This document shows, one piece after another, positions 1-13,700 of a stretch of 64,000 nt of DNA (its first letter is position 1; each line of letters starts with the position of its first letter). The notes below the pieces were generated by a model, which did not search any database, was not told the DNA's origin, and worked only from the letters and a program-made list of their open reading frames with translations. The stretch is from Casuarina equisetifolia (taxonomy: Eukaryota > Streptophyta > Magnoliopsida > Fagales > Casuarinaceae): NCBI GenBank assembly GCA_028551475.1, contig CM052355.1, positions 17,133,543 to 17,197,542 of the forward strand. The letters run 5' to 3'. Position numbers and translations under genes: made by a program.

Positions 1-439
1 CATATAGTATCCAGAAATAATGGAAAGAAAATGTAAAACTTCTTAGGTTTTCTAATTCATTTCAAGAGGTTAAAGATTCAACAGATGCATCAAAGTGCAG
101 CAAAATCCACCTTCAATTCAACCACATCAACGAATCCATTTCTATTACATAGTAAGCTTCCTATATGGACAGCATGAGAAACTCATACTTCAAAAAATCA
201 AAAGTGCACTTGATAAGCTATGCACTGGCAATTAAGATTTTCTGCTGCCATATAGGGAATCCAACTATTATGTGGTTCTCAAAAGATTTGTCAATATCAG
301 ATGTCACCAGAGTCATCCTGTAGGCAAAAGGACAAAACATGAAGGCACTCCAAAACATAGAAAATCAAGCCAATCCAACAGATTATGGTCAATCGTCACC
401 ATACATATTGTTTAAGAATTATGGTTTTGAGCCACGCAC
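1..439 (-). other. Intron of UVH3 running off the left edge
   Basis: AT-rich sequence downstream of the donor GTGCGTGG (read on the minus strand at 432-439). I find no exon resembling the expected I-domain start here, so the intron continues beyond the window. Confidence 0.7.
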
Positions 440-3400
440 CTGACATTCCACAAACATCTCACGGCTGACAGATTCTGCATTACGCTCAAGCTTTCTCTGT
501 TCATCTCCTAGATTCAAATATTCTTCACCTAGAAGTTGCATTTCGTCACCCAAATAACCCTCAGTGACTTCAACCTGCGAATTTTCATTTCCTTCCAAGG
601 GGGAATTACCCTTGTTCTGCTCCTTTTCCTCAACATTATTGTAAATCTTTCTCTCAGTGGCCAACTTTTGCTGAAAATCAAGGTCATCTGTTGAGTCTTT
701 TATGTCAGCAAAATGACGCTCAGGTATAGCTTTAGCATCATTGGGTTTATCACCAATCTGCAACTCAGCGGTATTGGCAGCAGATATGGCATCAGGTATA
801 TGAGAATTAACCTCTGATCCATGCCTAGGAGAGTTAGAGAAGCCAGAACCCACTATAGAGGTATCCAGTAGATGTTCTGAAATGACGTGGACATCCTTTT
901 CCAAAGGAGTTACAGATTCTGCACATGGCATTTCTCTGTCCAAACTCCCCCTTTCAGTTGCATCTTGCATTGATTGTTTTGAAGATGGATCTGTGAATTT
1001 TTCGTTTAAATTATTTACCAGCACATTCGAGTTATCAGAATTACCTGCTCTGGATGACATCAACTGCCGCTCAGAAGGACCAGCGGTTTGCAACAGTGCT
1101 ACTCCACCCAAACAATCTGGTTTTTCAGGTCCATCTGCAATTTCACAGAATGACTCATTTTCTTGAGTACCACTCTGCCCTGGCAAAAGTTTCTCACCTA
1201 TATCATGTTCCTGATCAAAGAGTCCAATATCTTTATGAACCCTTTCTCCATAATTCTTCTCAGCTTGAGCTAATTCGAGATCAGATTTCTCATCCCCTAC
1301 ATACTCAAGACTTCTCCTTATTGCTTCCTGCAGATCAGCCTCTTCTTCCAAATGGCCTTTAGAAACTGTTCTCCCTGATTTTGATGGGAACAAGGAAGTG
1401 CTGTTATGAAAGTCACCAACACCTTCCTCCCATTCCATGTCGCTCTCATCACTCATACTGCCTTCATCAAGTGATGGCTTAGTTTCAGCGCCTCCATCAA
1501 TAGAGAGACTATTACCTTTCTCTTTGGTTATTCCTTCCACCCAGTCATGGCATGAATGAAGGTCAGAAGGTTGCTTGCTTGATGGAGCATTGTCAGCAGA
1601 TGAGATTTCTACCGGATCCCCTGCTGCTAAGCATGCAAATAGATCATCATCACCATCAAAGCACTTATTCTCTCCGTCATCCCCAAATGATATCTCTATC
1701 GAAGTGTCATATTTTAACATAGACCGGTCACTTCTCTCATTCAAGTTCACAGGTTCACTATTATCATTATGTGAGGCTTCTACAGAATGGCTTTTACAAG
1801 GAAAAATTCTTGGGCCACTAATTTCTTCACTGCCAAGCATTGTTTGAGTCTTTGAGATATTTTTGGCACTTGCACTCTCCTGCTCAATCTCTTTCATCAA
1901 ATCTAAATTTCTTTGTAAATCACGGGTCATACGGATCCCCAAAGCTCTCACTCTACTGACTCGGACATGTCCCCTCTCATCCAGATATGTTTCGATGTTG
2001 TCATCAAAAGCCCTCCTAGATTCATCCAGATCTGAACCAGTCATGGTGTTGGACTTACTAGCAGATGCAACAGCATTGATAGATTCCTGAGAAGGATGCT
2101 CTCTGTGAGTCTCTTGTGGTTTATCTCCATTTTTCTGTGCTCCAGTAGACGTGAGTGCTCTGACAGAATTTGAGAATGTACTAAATGAATGAAGCTCATT
2201 AAGCTATGAATGAAGGGAAAAAAAAAAAAAAATCTATTCCACCGTGTGTATCCTCCCCCCAAACAAAAAACCAAAAAGAAAAAAAAAAAAAAACCACTTC
2301 CAAGACAATGAAAGGCAGCCTACTAGAAAACAAATAGTAAATATGAGTTCCTTTAAATAGCATGGGCTGCTAGTTCATGCTTAATTAAATTTTAAAATTT
2401 TGAAAATACAACCACTCACTGTTTATCACCAGTAAACGATGATGAGAAGATAAATTCTCTGTTCGCTTCAGAGGCTATCCTAGAAGTCTGTACCCCTCCT
2501 ACTCCCCTCCCTGCAGCAGATTTTTGCACTCCATCAATCTCCCGACGGAAAGCAACAGTTTTAAGATAAGCCTGTATTTGCAGCTCAGAAAACTTTGCAG
2601 GGTCCTAAAAGTGAATAAAAAGAACAAGTTAAAACATGGAAATCTTACTATTGAAACAAAAGCACAAAACTGAAACAAAGGAACCTCACTGATAGGCCTA
2701 CGCACGCACTAATAACCTATTAATCAAGTGAGCAGTGCACAGTCACATGTTCTGTAAATCTGTGTTGAAAACCTTGGATTCATATATGTTAACGTACAGT
2801 GGACTTGTTTTGATTCAAGAATTCTGAAAATGAAAGTTATCACTTCTGCATCTGTTACGTAATTGAGTAATTCTGATAACGAAAAGACTAATTATCACAT
2901 GCGTCATGAGATGCTTTTCGAACCTACAACTCTTTCTCAAATTTTATCAGCCATATAACATTGTAAAACTATTCTCTTTTCTTTTTTCAATGATAATACA
3001 GACTACTAAGCACTATCAACAACTTGGACAGCTAGAAACTCATCAATAAGCAAAGTACATGTGCCACAAAACATATCACAAGAATGTCACTAGGTGTATG
3101 CCACTGGAAGCATGGTGTTTTGCCTGTTCTCTTCTCTTTTTTCTTTTTCTTTAGCCAATAGCAGAATGCTTAGAACTAGCAGCATCTTTAACAATTAGAA
3201 TCTCCTTGCCCACCTGAAGGAACAAACAGATATACAAAGAAACATAGCACAATAAGTCAATTGATGCATTTTCAGTAGAAGCATTACTTCTCTCCACATA
3301 CATATTTATCCTTTACTTCTTTACAGATAATAAGCAGTTCATCCAAGCAATTCCATGACTTCATAATTTCTCAGCCAAATCGCATAAAGTCTGTTTTTAA

Positions 3401-6400
3401 TAGCAGATAACACCTTTTAGTGAGAGACACACAAGCCCATATTGGCAACCTGACATTTACTTCATATTAACATCCATTAGAATACATAAGGAAGCATTAG
3501 AGCCAACCTTCTTAACTTTCTGATACCTTTGTCTGTTTTCCGCCATCAGTTTCTCTCTCATCTATGAAGGACATCAATCATAAGCATCAGAGAAAGAGGA
3601 TGTTAGGTACCAGTAGCACCAATACCAAAGCTGAAAGAAATCCACAAACAATGAGTGTGGACGCTTACCTGAACAAGAAGATCAAGTTGCATTGATGGAG
3701 GCAAAGCAGCCAAGACATTTGGATCAAATTCACCAGTCATTGCAGGCTGCAAAATAAATTAGATGCAATAACCAACATAAATTTGACATAGATCAAACAC
3801 AGACCTAAACTGCAGAAACCCAAAGAGAGTCTTTATTCCCAAATATGGTTGTTGAGAAAGCTACCATGCCCATTGATTAGTGTATCCAACACGCCCAAAA
3901 TGAGATGAAAACCAAAAGCCCCTATGGAGGTTCGACAATCTCATTCCCATTTCATCCCCATTCATCATGAAGAAAAGGAACCAAATTCAAGCATTAGCAT
4001 CAACAACAATTACAATAATCACAAAGCCACCGTGCCGCAGCTTCATTATCTATCTCCGCAGCTATGATTCCTTTGTTCCTCACTATCTAAATCCCATCTG
4101 CCTTGACACAGCAAACCTGGAGAACACCCATTATAGGCCCTTAAGGAACCACACAGGCATTTTCAATCACCTTCCATTGCAGGCATCATTGTCACTAAAC
4201 TTCAGTTTCTCTCTCTTTTTTACCGTGACTTTCCCAAAACTGTGAGCAACAAAACCATGGAACTTCACTTGAGTCATCCAGGAGCACAGCTGGCTATCTC
4301 TAGTGCACTGGTAAAACAGTCTCATAAGCATGGGATCTTGAGACTGATCACTTAATGATGAAAATGGGAAGGGCTAGGAACTTATTCAAACAATCCCTCC
4401 TAAAGTCCTATTTGCATGAACCTGCACTAATGACCATAGAAAATTTATCTAAGATCCCTTTTTCAAGCTAAAATTCAGGCAAATATCATTACTTTGTTCC
4501 CTCCATTGTAATCAGAGATAACAGACAGAGAAGTAATTATTGTGAATTCCCAAACTTGGTTCAACCAAAGATGCATATTAAATCACCTGTGTCTTCCCCC
4601 TAATTAGGATACTTGTTTACCAAACCTAGTATCTAGAGTGAAGACCTTAAAATGACAATGGAAGGAGACAGGGAACCCAACCCATTCCACTCTCTGCCAG
4701 CTATCAAATGAAGGGTTATTTTTCAAGATTGAAACAGCAAAAGAAACAAGCAGTCCAGATATCAGGAGCATTTCAAACAACCTCAAACTTATGCCGAGTC
4801 ATCCATGAGGCCATTTTCACCAGAACCCTTTTTTCCTGTGTTGGGGGGGTTTTGGGGGTGTGTGTGTGTGTGGGTGGGTGGGTGGGGGGTGGCGTTGATT
4901 TGCTTATGGAATCTAATAATCCTGTTAATTAACTTCGACCAAACATCCCCCTAAAATATATATATAAAAAGGTAATAACTCCCAATATCCACCAAAAATA
5001 AACTTACCAGCATCATCTCTTCAAGTTCATCTTCATCTTCATATTCTTTGCCAACCTCCTCATCAGAAGAAAAATAAGCAACAGATTTACAGGCACTGTT
5101 CGCTAAGCTCCTGTTTTCCTCCGCTACAATAGATGCTGCCAACCTAAATTCACTTATCAGAATCAAACATAATTCTCTTTTTCCTTAACCAAGTGGTTGA
5201 AATGAATTTGTGACATAAAACTAGTGAAACAGCATACATTTCATCTAGTTTTTCCTGAATGTCACTCCTTGTCACCAGACCATCACTTGAAGTACAACCA
5301 AACATGCCAGTTTCATCTGACACAGTCTTTTTCCCCTTAGCATCATCATCTTGCTTTTGCCGGTTCTCAACATCCACTGCCAACTTCTTTCCCTTGAGCT
5401 GTTACAACAGAATCAAATGAAACAGAAAGAGTTTACAATAAAGTAGAAAAACCAGCTACATTGATGCAAAAAAGCTTTTCCATAATTCAGCCCAGTATAC
5501 GAAAAAAGAGATGGTACTAAAATCCTAGCAAAACAACATCCTAATGGAGTAGGAAGATCCTGCTAAGTAAAGGGCAGTAACCTGAGCAAGAAGATTCTGC
5601 TGCATCGACTGAGGCAAAGCAGCTAATACAGCTGGATCAACTTCATCATGCTCCGCAAGCTGCAAAATAAATTGAATTCAATAACCCCAAATATTTGGCT
5701 CACAGGTCAAGAAACAAAGATGAGCATTAATCAGCGCCAAGACTAAACAGCTCACTACCCAAAGAGAGATGGTCTTTCCAAGTGTGGGTGTTAAGTTAGG
5801 CACCCAAATATCTTATAAACCAAGTATTCCTAATCAACTTCCAATTACAAATTGGCATAGAAAAGCTGTCAACCAAGATACTACATTGACTATAACGATA
5901 AGAGGTAATAATGTAGAGCTACATAGAAAAAACTTACTAGTATCATCTCTTCCTCTTCATTGTCATTCTCAGAAGGAGTATTAGCAGCAGCAGATGTTGA
6001 TGCATTTTTACCAAACCTCCTATCTTCCTCCGCCTGAATAGATGCTGCCAACCTATGTTGAGTCATTCGAACATTCAATGTAACCTATCAGAACAAAAAG
6101 CTGAAACATAGTCTCACAACTTCAAATGGAGTATGCAGCTTACATTTCATCTATTTTGTCCTGATTGGAACTATTTAAGGTCATATCATCTGCTTCTAAC
6201 TGATTCCTGGCGCCGTTGGTTTGATCTAACAAAATCTTCTCACCCTTTGCATTGGTCTTCTGTTTCTGTTTCAGCTTCCCAATATCCTTCACCAGTTCTT
6301 TCAGCTTCATTGTCTTAAGCTGTTAACGAGAATTAAAAACATCATTACACTCGATATAGTAGTCAATACATCGTACCAGATACACCTCCTAATTGCAACT

Positions 6401-7176
6401 CATTCAAAATTAACTAGAACTTCACTCTGTTAAACCAATTCAGATTATAAAATCAAACTCACTGGCACAGTCAAGATTTTAATTTTAACCAGAACAACAT
6501 AAAATTTAGAATATGGCGTGAAATGGGTTAGCGCTTGCTCTATTCCAGAACAAATTACCACTTATCTCAAAAGCTTAATTAAAAAAAAAAAGCCGAACTT
6601 AGTCATCTAATACATGTCCTTAAGAAAATACTAGAACACTTATTGTGTATCGCACGACATAAAAATTCACCTTCGACATCCAAAACCTTGAATACTCCGC
6701 TCAGCACAGAGAGGGCTTCACAACAAATTCCTGCACATAAGTTCAAACAACCAACTGACCTGATTGAGAAGCAACTTCTCAGCGATCTTGCGGACCTTGG
6801 CCTGCGCGTTGTCGCGCTGTCTGCGGCGGGCGATCACAGTGCGGCGCTTGAGGACAGGGGTGGCGCCGTCGAAGACGAAGACAGGCTTGGTCCTGAGGAA
6901 CAAGAGCTTGCAGATGCGGCGGAAGAAGCCGAGCAAGTGCGCGTTCCGTACCATCTCGCCCTTCTCGTCCCGCATTGCCTTCAGGAACTGCACCATCCAT
7001 ATGCTCGCATCTGCAAAGAGAATTTGGACTTGTGACTAAGAAATGAGGGGTTAGGGTTAGGATTAGGGTTAAGTATTATTAGTCATACCAATGGCAAGCT
7101 TTTTTCCGGCCAGTGTTTCGACAGAAACGCGGCGGCCGACAGGGGCCAGTAGCTCCCACAGACCCTGCACTCCCAT
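440..7176 (-). CDS. UVH3: XPG/RAD2-type DNA repair endonuclease (UVH3), 3' end outside window
   Basis: Structure-specific 5'-flap/bubble endonuclease of nucleotide excision repair, acting in the nucleus. Eleven exons read on the minus strand: 7089-7176, 6760-7010, 6144-6319, 5938-6052, 5582-5659, 5238-5398, 5008-5143, 3669-3746, 3508-3561, 2420-2604, 440-2159. They join in frame for 1014 codons. The start [12 protein letters not shown] is the canonical XPG N-terminus. The N-domain metal ligands are visible as D30 (IDAS) and D77 (VFDGATP), followed by the conserved [12 protein letters not shown] stretch. The long spacer is acidic and holds a ubiquitin-interacting-like motif ([15 protein letters not shown], near 1303-1356) and the conserved [19 protein letters not shown]. 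The last exon ends at VECQ, just before the I-domain, which must lie left of base 1 because 1-439 reads as intron. Odd: exons 3-5 and 6-8 are a duplicated cassette (see findings). The family match is firm; individual splice sites are inferred by eye. Confidence 0.93.
4843..4890. repeat. G/T-rich simple repeat in a UVH3 intron
   Basis: Runs of G and T, then a short GT array and a GGGT/GGTG array, inside the intron between exons 7 and 8. It is likely polymorphic in length. On the plus strand the clustered G runs could form a G-quadruplex; that is inference only. Confidence 0.75.
7048..7070. promoter_or_regulatory. Telo-box-like repeat in the first intron of UVH3
   Basis: Tandem TTAGGGTTAGG/ATTAGGGTT units, which read as CCCTAA-type repeats in the gene's own direction, lie in the 78-bp intron 1, about 110 bp after the start codon. 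Plant telo-boxes (AAACCCTA core) are known near starts of replication, ribosomal and cell-cycle genes. A regulatory role here is inferred. Confidence 0.5.
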
Positions 7177-8715
7177 TTGCAACTGGATTGCACCGGTCGA
7201 CCCCGCTTTCTGACTTTTCTGTTACTTGGTTGCCGCCAAGGCTGGTTAGAAGCCGTCGTCTGTAGAAGCGACGTCGTATGGGCTCTCAATCCCTAAAGGT
7301 TCTAACTTTGTGTGATTCTGCTATAAAATAAATGTAGGAAAAAAATGCAAAATTTTAACAGAAAATTTGAGTGGCTATATTTTTTTCTCAGTGCATAAGA
7401 TCCAAAAGGAATGCATGGATTATTTGTGTTACAATGTGAACAATACATTTCACTTCATTAATAAATATATTAGGATTATTTTTTTTCTAAGATAATGAGT
7501 TCTATCACATTTTTAATTAATTTTAAAATTAGATAATAAACCTTTTAATGTAATTTTAAAGCAAATATTTCCTTCTTCTTCTTCTAACACTTACACACAC
7601 GGAAGAGAGGAAGGGAAAAATCAAAAGTTGGGGTTGACTTACCACTAAGCCAAGAAGATTTCTCTTCTAATATCTCCTTTAACACTTTTATGAATTCTCA
7701 TTGATTTGACCTTACATATTATTTATATAATGCAATATTATGATCATTCAATAATTTAATTATTATGATAATGAGATATATTAAGATGTGACTAATAAAT
7801 CTTACATTATTAGGAAATATATAAAGATTTTTGTTTATGTGATAATAAATTTTACAATTAATTTTTGAATTAAGTAGTAAACCCTTTAACATAATATAGT
7901 ACCAGCACCCGTCTTAGTACTCTTACGGGCTTCCATTGATTTGAATCTAATCATTGTTCACATAATATGATACTATACAGATCAATAATTTAACTATCAT
8001 AATAAAGAAATATATTATAATATAAACAATAAGTACAACATTAGTAAAGAATATATTAAGATTATAATTTATAAGATAATAAGCTTAATCATCTTTTGAA
8101 TTGACTTTTACATTAAATAATAATCTCTTGATAATTTGGATAAGAAAAGAACGAGAATGCAAGAATAAGAATCTACTTAAGGAATAAGACTTGGAGCCCA
8201 TGAGATGCTATGAATTTTTTAACTCAAGCAAAAATATATTTAATCACCTAGCCTATTAGTATAGTGTTGAGTAAAGTGGAGGCTGTAACCATAAAATCTA
8301 AAGTTGTAATTGAAAAAAAAAATGAAGAAGATACTTAAGGGGGAGAATTTTGTTCGAGTTGTACGAACTTTGAGGGCAATACTGCTTAGACTTCTGCTGA
8401 ATTGCAGATAAAATAACGATGGAGTGGTCACCCCGTAAACCTGTCCATTAGTTAGAAGTGTTTATGAAGGGACAATTTCAACCCTAGGTAGCAGCCGGCT
8501 CTACACGTCAGTTTCTATTTGTATTGAATAACATATTGCCAATCAAAAACCACCAAAAGAGATGAATTTTTGTTGTAGAACCTGCCGATTCGCTCTGCGA
8601 CCAAACACATCGATAAGTCAGACATTGGGATTTGCTCCTTCTGCAATCCCAGCCATTTCAACCAAACCATCTTCACAACTCCAGCTTCTCCCAACACTGC
8701 CATTCTCTAGGAATC
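7177..8715. other. Divergent intergenic region between UVH3 and the LRR kinase
   Basis: It holds the 5' flanks of both divergently transcribed genes. The middle (about 7300-8200) is strongly AT-rich with no coding pattern. The last 200 bases probably include the 5' UTR of the kinase gene. The kinase reading frame stays open upstream of 8716, but with no in-frame ATG before it. Confidence 0.6.
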
Positions 8716-10789
8716 ATGAATCGAGTTTTCATCTGGGTGATCTTGGTTTCCATTTCTCTCGTCCTTCACACGACTGGTTCGGTGGAGGTGGAGGTCAGAA
8801 ACTCACTTGTAAGCTTTCTTCAAAAACTCTCTAACGATAATGACCTAAATGATCCCATTTTGGGTTGGAACTCAAACTCTGATCCTTGCAAGGATAACTG
8901 GCCGCGTGTAAAATGCAATCCCCAGAATACTTCTGTGGCTTGGTTATCTCTTGCCGGGTTAAATCTCAGTGGAATTCTTGATGCCGCTGTTCTTTGTGGC
9001 ACACCGTCTCTGGCCACAAATCTTATTCGTCTTATTCTTGATGGCAACAATATTGGTGGAGTAATCCCAGGAGAGATTTCAAAGTGCAAGAAACTCACGT
9101 ATTTTAGTGTAAGTGGAAACCAATTCTCCGGAAACCTTCCCAGCTCGCTTGCCATGTTAGGTAATCTAAAAAAACTCGATATTTCAAACAACAAGTTCTC
9201 TGGTAACTTGCCAGAGTTGTCCCGGATTTCAGGTTTGAGAGTGTTCCTCGCTCAAAACAATCTGCTGAGTGGGCAGATACCCGGGTTTTATTTCTCCAAT
9301 TTTCAGACATTCAACATTTCCAACAACAATTTCAGCGGCCTCATCCCAGACGGGGCTAGAAGCGTCTCTACAAGCAGCCTCTTGGGCAATCCCGGACTAT
9401 GTGGAGATCCATTGCCTGCCAAATGTCCTATTCGAAAGCTGAGCGAGGGTGAAGGGTCAAAGGGTCCCTCAAAAGATCAGATTCTTATGTTCTCAGGCTA
9501 TGCTGTATTGGCGTTTGTTTGTCTCGCGTTAATCATTTTCCATCTGTGCAAAGGCAAAAAGAGGAAACAGACAGTTGAGGCAGCAAAAAATGTGGCAGCA
9601 ATTGATGATACTTTCACCGCCTATAGCGTTACATCAAGTGATTACAGATCAGGTGTAACCAGGTCAGGGTATACGGATGTTTCGGGTGAAAGTCAGATGG
9701 CTTCATCCTCGCTCATAGTCCTTGAAAGCCCTGTGGTCAATGGACTCAAATTTGATGACTTGCTCAGTGCGCCAGCAGATTTGCTTGGAAGAGGAAAGTA
9801 TAGTAGCCTCTACAAGGTTATTTTAGAAAACCGGATGGTCCTAGTTGTTAAAAGGATTAAGGAGTGGGAAATCCCAAGCGCCGAGTTTAAGCGGAGAATG
9901 AAGCGGATGGGCCAAGTGAAGCATCCAAATGTACTGCCAGCGATTGCCTTCTATTGTTCCAGAAGTGAGAAGCTTTTGGTCTATGAATACCTGCCCAATG
10001 GAAGTCTGTTTGGGCTTCTCCATGGTAAATATCACACACTAACAACATCTTACTTTGTCTTTAATGTTAACCACGTAACTAATATGGAATGATGCTTTTT
10101 CTGCTCCACGACTTTGAAAGGATATCGTCTTTCTTTTTTATGTCATATTTTAGGTAACACCATTGTAGTAATTCGTTTCCTCTTTCACATGTTATGTCGA
10201 AGGTTTCTTAGGTAGTAAATCTTGAATTTCAGGAACCCCCAGTAACCAAGCATTTGATTGGGTAAGCAGAATTAATGTTGCAGCTAGCGTTGCTGAGGCA
10301 TTAGCCTTCATGCATCGGGCACTAAGTGGAGATGGGATTGCTCACGGTAACTTGAAATCCAGCAACATCTTGATGAATAACAATATGGATCCCTGCATCA
10401 GTGAATATGGTCTGATGGATGAGAATAATGGAAACTACTCGAATCTCATTGGAGCCAGCGCATCAGGAGCCTTCAAAAGAGACATTTACAGGTTTGGTGT
10501 AATTCTTCTCGAGCTACTTACTGGGAAGATGGTGCAGCACAACGGAGGGGACCTGGCAGATTGGGTTCTTTCAGTTGTTCGAGAGGAGTGGACTGCTGAA
10601 GTCTTTGACAAGTCCCTTATTTTAGATGGTGCAAGTGAAGAGAGGATGGTAAACTTGCTTCAGGTGGCCATTAAATGTGTCGACAACTCGCTGGACGCAA
10701 GGCCAAGCATAAACCAAGTTGCTACCATGATCAAGGCAATAAAGGATGAGGAAGACAGATCGATATCTTTTGAACAACGACAAGACTAA
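8716..10789 (+). CDS. LRR receptor-like kinase, subfamily III-like, probable pseudokinase
   Basis: Plasma-membrane receptor-like protein of 621 residues from two exons (8716-10024, 10233-10789) joined at Gly in LLHG|TPSNQ. The start ATG at 8716 is followed directly by a hydrophobic signal peptide (residues 1-22). Next come an LRR N-terminal cap (WNSNSDPC), about five LRRs (to about residue 235), one transmembrane helix (about 257-277) with a KGKKRK stop-transfer, and a kinase-like domain (about 350-600). The glycine-rich loop is GRGKYSSLYKV and a VVKR lysine is present. The catalytic loop reads HGNLKSSN instead of HRDLK..N, and the DFG position reads EYG, so phosphotransfer is unlikely. The single intron within the kinase domain and the short LRR ectodomain fit the 'probable inactive receptor kinase' group. 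Ligand and partners cannot be told from sequence. Confidence 0.9.
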
Positions 10790-13700
10790 TCTCTTCTCAT
10801 CAAAGGCGGATTTAAACGGAGAAAAGTTACTTTATCTCATGCTTACGTTTTAATTTAGTGACCGAAGAAGAAAGTAGCAGACTTGTTATGGAGATTGTGC
10901 TTTTCAACCAAGAATTCGAAGATCTGCGGGAGCCTCTTGATGGATATTTTGATCTCCTATGATCAATGTTTGTCATTTCTTATTTCCTAAGAATCATGTT
11001 ATAAGTTCTCTTTTGTCAAATGCCAATAAATGTCCTTTTATCTTAAGAACGCTTTTCTTTTATGTTAGGCCTTTTTATGGTAATTCAATGCTTCTCACTT
11101 TTACCAATTAACTATTATTCACTGTTATCCAAAATTCAATCCTTATCTTGAACTAAAGATATATCAACAACAGTAATAGATACCGAGATAGTAAGACCTG
11201 GAGTTATTTCCAATCAAAAAGTAGTGATTAGAATTCAATGTTTCTATTTGTGAAGCATTCTAGAAGTTCCAAAATGTCTTGGTAGGCATAAGAAAAAAGA
11301 AAAAAGAAAGAAAAAAGCAGGGTGATAAACGGGCTAAATAATTCAAATAAGAATCCTTCCACTGAAGTCAATTTGAAAGTAGGATTTCCTGTGTGTTATT
11401 TAATAGCTTTTATCACATTTCAAAAATTATTAAACAATAGACCATGTTAGGTAACCTTTGAAGGGACTCAAGTCCCCCACAGAATTTTCCAGAAAATTTT
11501 GAAATGATTGTCGTTCCTAGTTTTGTAAGACATCAGCTATAACCATAGATCAATGAACTTTTTTTTTTTTCTTCCTTTTGGGCTGGGTTGAATCGGACAG
11601 TATGTAGGGCAAAATGCAGAAAAGAAAGAGAGACAAAAAGGTTTATGATAATCTTTCTCGATAGGACGTAGAAGCTGAGCATCTTTGGGAGAATGACAAT
11701 AAGAACGATGCTGGTAATAGCCGGCAGGTCTTTTTGTTCTTTAGTTCATTGAGCAACATGGACTCATCTTGCTGTCTCTATTCAACATCACATACTTTCA
11801 ATCGCTTTGAAAAGGTAGGCATTGGTTTTTCTATTGTCTTGAGAAGGTTACGGCAGGCATGTTGGGAATAACCATTCAACTTTGAGCTGTAGTGCTGTCA
11901 TTTGGCATTGAACAAACTATATATATATACTCTGGTGCCTTAACTCGTATTAAAGAAGGGGTTCGAGGAAGTCAAAACTGGTACAGTAATCATGGTGTAG
12001 TTGAAGGCTCTTAAAAGTAGGTTGTTTGATGGTGAATCACATAATGACGGGAAAAAACAGCGGCATGAATATGTTTTTGGGTCCATCTGGAAGCACACAG
12101 ATGTAGAGAGGATCACTTAATGTGGCATGCCTTATCAAGGGCAAAAGTCAATAATTTGGATTCACACGGTAGTTTGGTGCAATAGGGAACTATTTCTTCC
12201 ACCTGTGACATCACACTAAATTAACATCATTTAAGATATTTCTAAAGATATTTTTTTTTCTTTTTATGAATATAATCAAACTCACACATTTGGTTGTCAG
12301 ATTCTAATCTTGAAATTGCTTACAAAAATTCTACATGACTCAAAAGTGTTATTAACCTTTTTAAAATTAGCTATTTATGATGATCAATTATTATTTACTT
12401 TTTTAATGTAAATAAGTAAAAAAAAAAAGTTAACGATAAAACTTCTAATAGAATGAATATATAGAAACTTAAGCTTCTTTTCTTTTTCTTTTTTTTTCTT
12501 TTATCATGTGAAAGACTCTGGTTTTTGGTCTCCAATAAATTGAATATGTGGTCTCCAGCTCGTAGGAGGGAATCAAGGTAGGATCGCAGTTTTATAATAA
12601 ACGCACCAAATCTTGGTCATTATAGCTTATGGAGCCAACCTGTTTTGGTGTATTCAGCAAGAATCATTACACTTTCCGTCGAGCTCACTATATTGCTTGT
12701 AAACTTGTAATGATAAAGTGGCGAGAAATCAAACTAGTAATAAGAGTCACCATTATCTCGTTGCTCACCAGTCTACCATGATAATGACCTTGATGCAGAT
12801 ATTATTTAATGATGCAAGTGGAAGAGGCGGAACCACATAGTGTTATTGCTCCAGAGAAAACTATCCTACGACTTTGTTTTTGATGTTGAATTATATTGAA
12901 CTAGAAAAGCTAGTCATCAATAAATCTGAAGAGCCTGATGTTTGTCGAGCATTCACATGCAAAATCAAGGATAAGGTTGAGAAGGCTTGGTGGAGCGAGA
13001 GGCGATCTCAGTTTCATCAACTTCAAGCGAAAGCCATACTCAAGCTGTTTCCAATCGCCTCCATGCTCAGCCCAAACTTCCTAGAGAAACCCTTGATCCA
13101 GATTCTCTAAATGGCCTTTCATGGTAAACAGTTGAGTCCTGTCAAAGCCTGGGTTTCCCAACATCGAGCTCTCAGCATTAAGCTTAAACAGTTGAGTGGA
13201 AGGAAAGTCCAACCAGGACAGAAACCTGTCAGTGTTCTTGATTTAGGCTCATAAGTAGGACCAGATAAGGGAATACATGATTTCCTGGGATACCGGACTG
13301 TGAAAGGACATGATAAAACCTAATCCTGAAGCCGCCCTGGACCAGATGATGGGTTTGCTAATTTATTGCACTTAACTTAAATACTCAATGTGACTCTCAG
13401 GTTCCAAAACTAACACAATGGCAATGGGAAAACGAGGTCCCGGCGCATTATTCACAATCCCATATTATTAGCTCTGTGGCATTACATCATCCTTCCCACA
13501 AGAGTTCAACTTTTCTTTCCTTTCATCACCTATTATCAAGCCGTCTTCCCAAGTTAGCCTAAATTCTGAAGGCAGCATAATGATGATGCTTGAAATGCTA
13601 ATATCAGAACGATATTGGTTATGACAGACTTGGATATATTGTCTCTTGTAACACCTCTGCAGCAGCCAGATAGAAGTTTGTTTACCTTTGGGAAGATCAT

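Noticed and set aside
12874..13110. 78-codon open frame on the plus strand
   Set aside because: No recognisable domain, no splice-joined neighbours, and AT-rich composition equal to the flanks.
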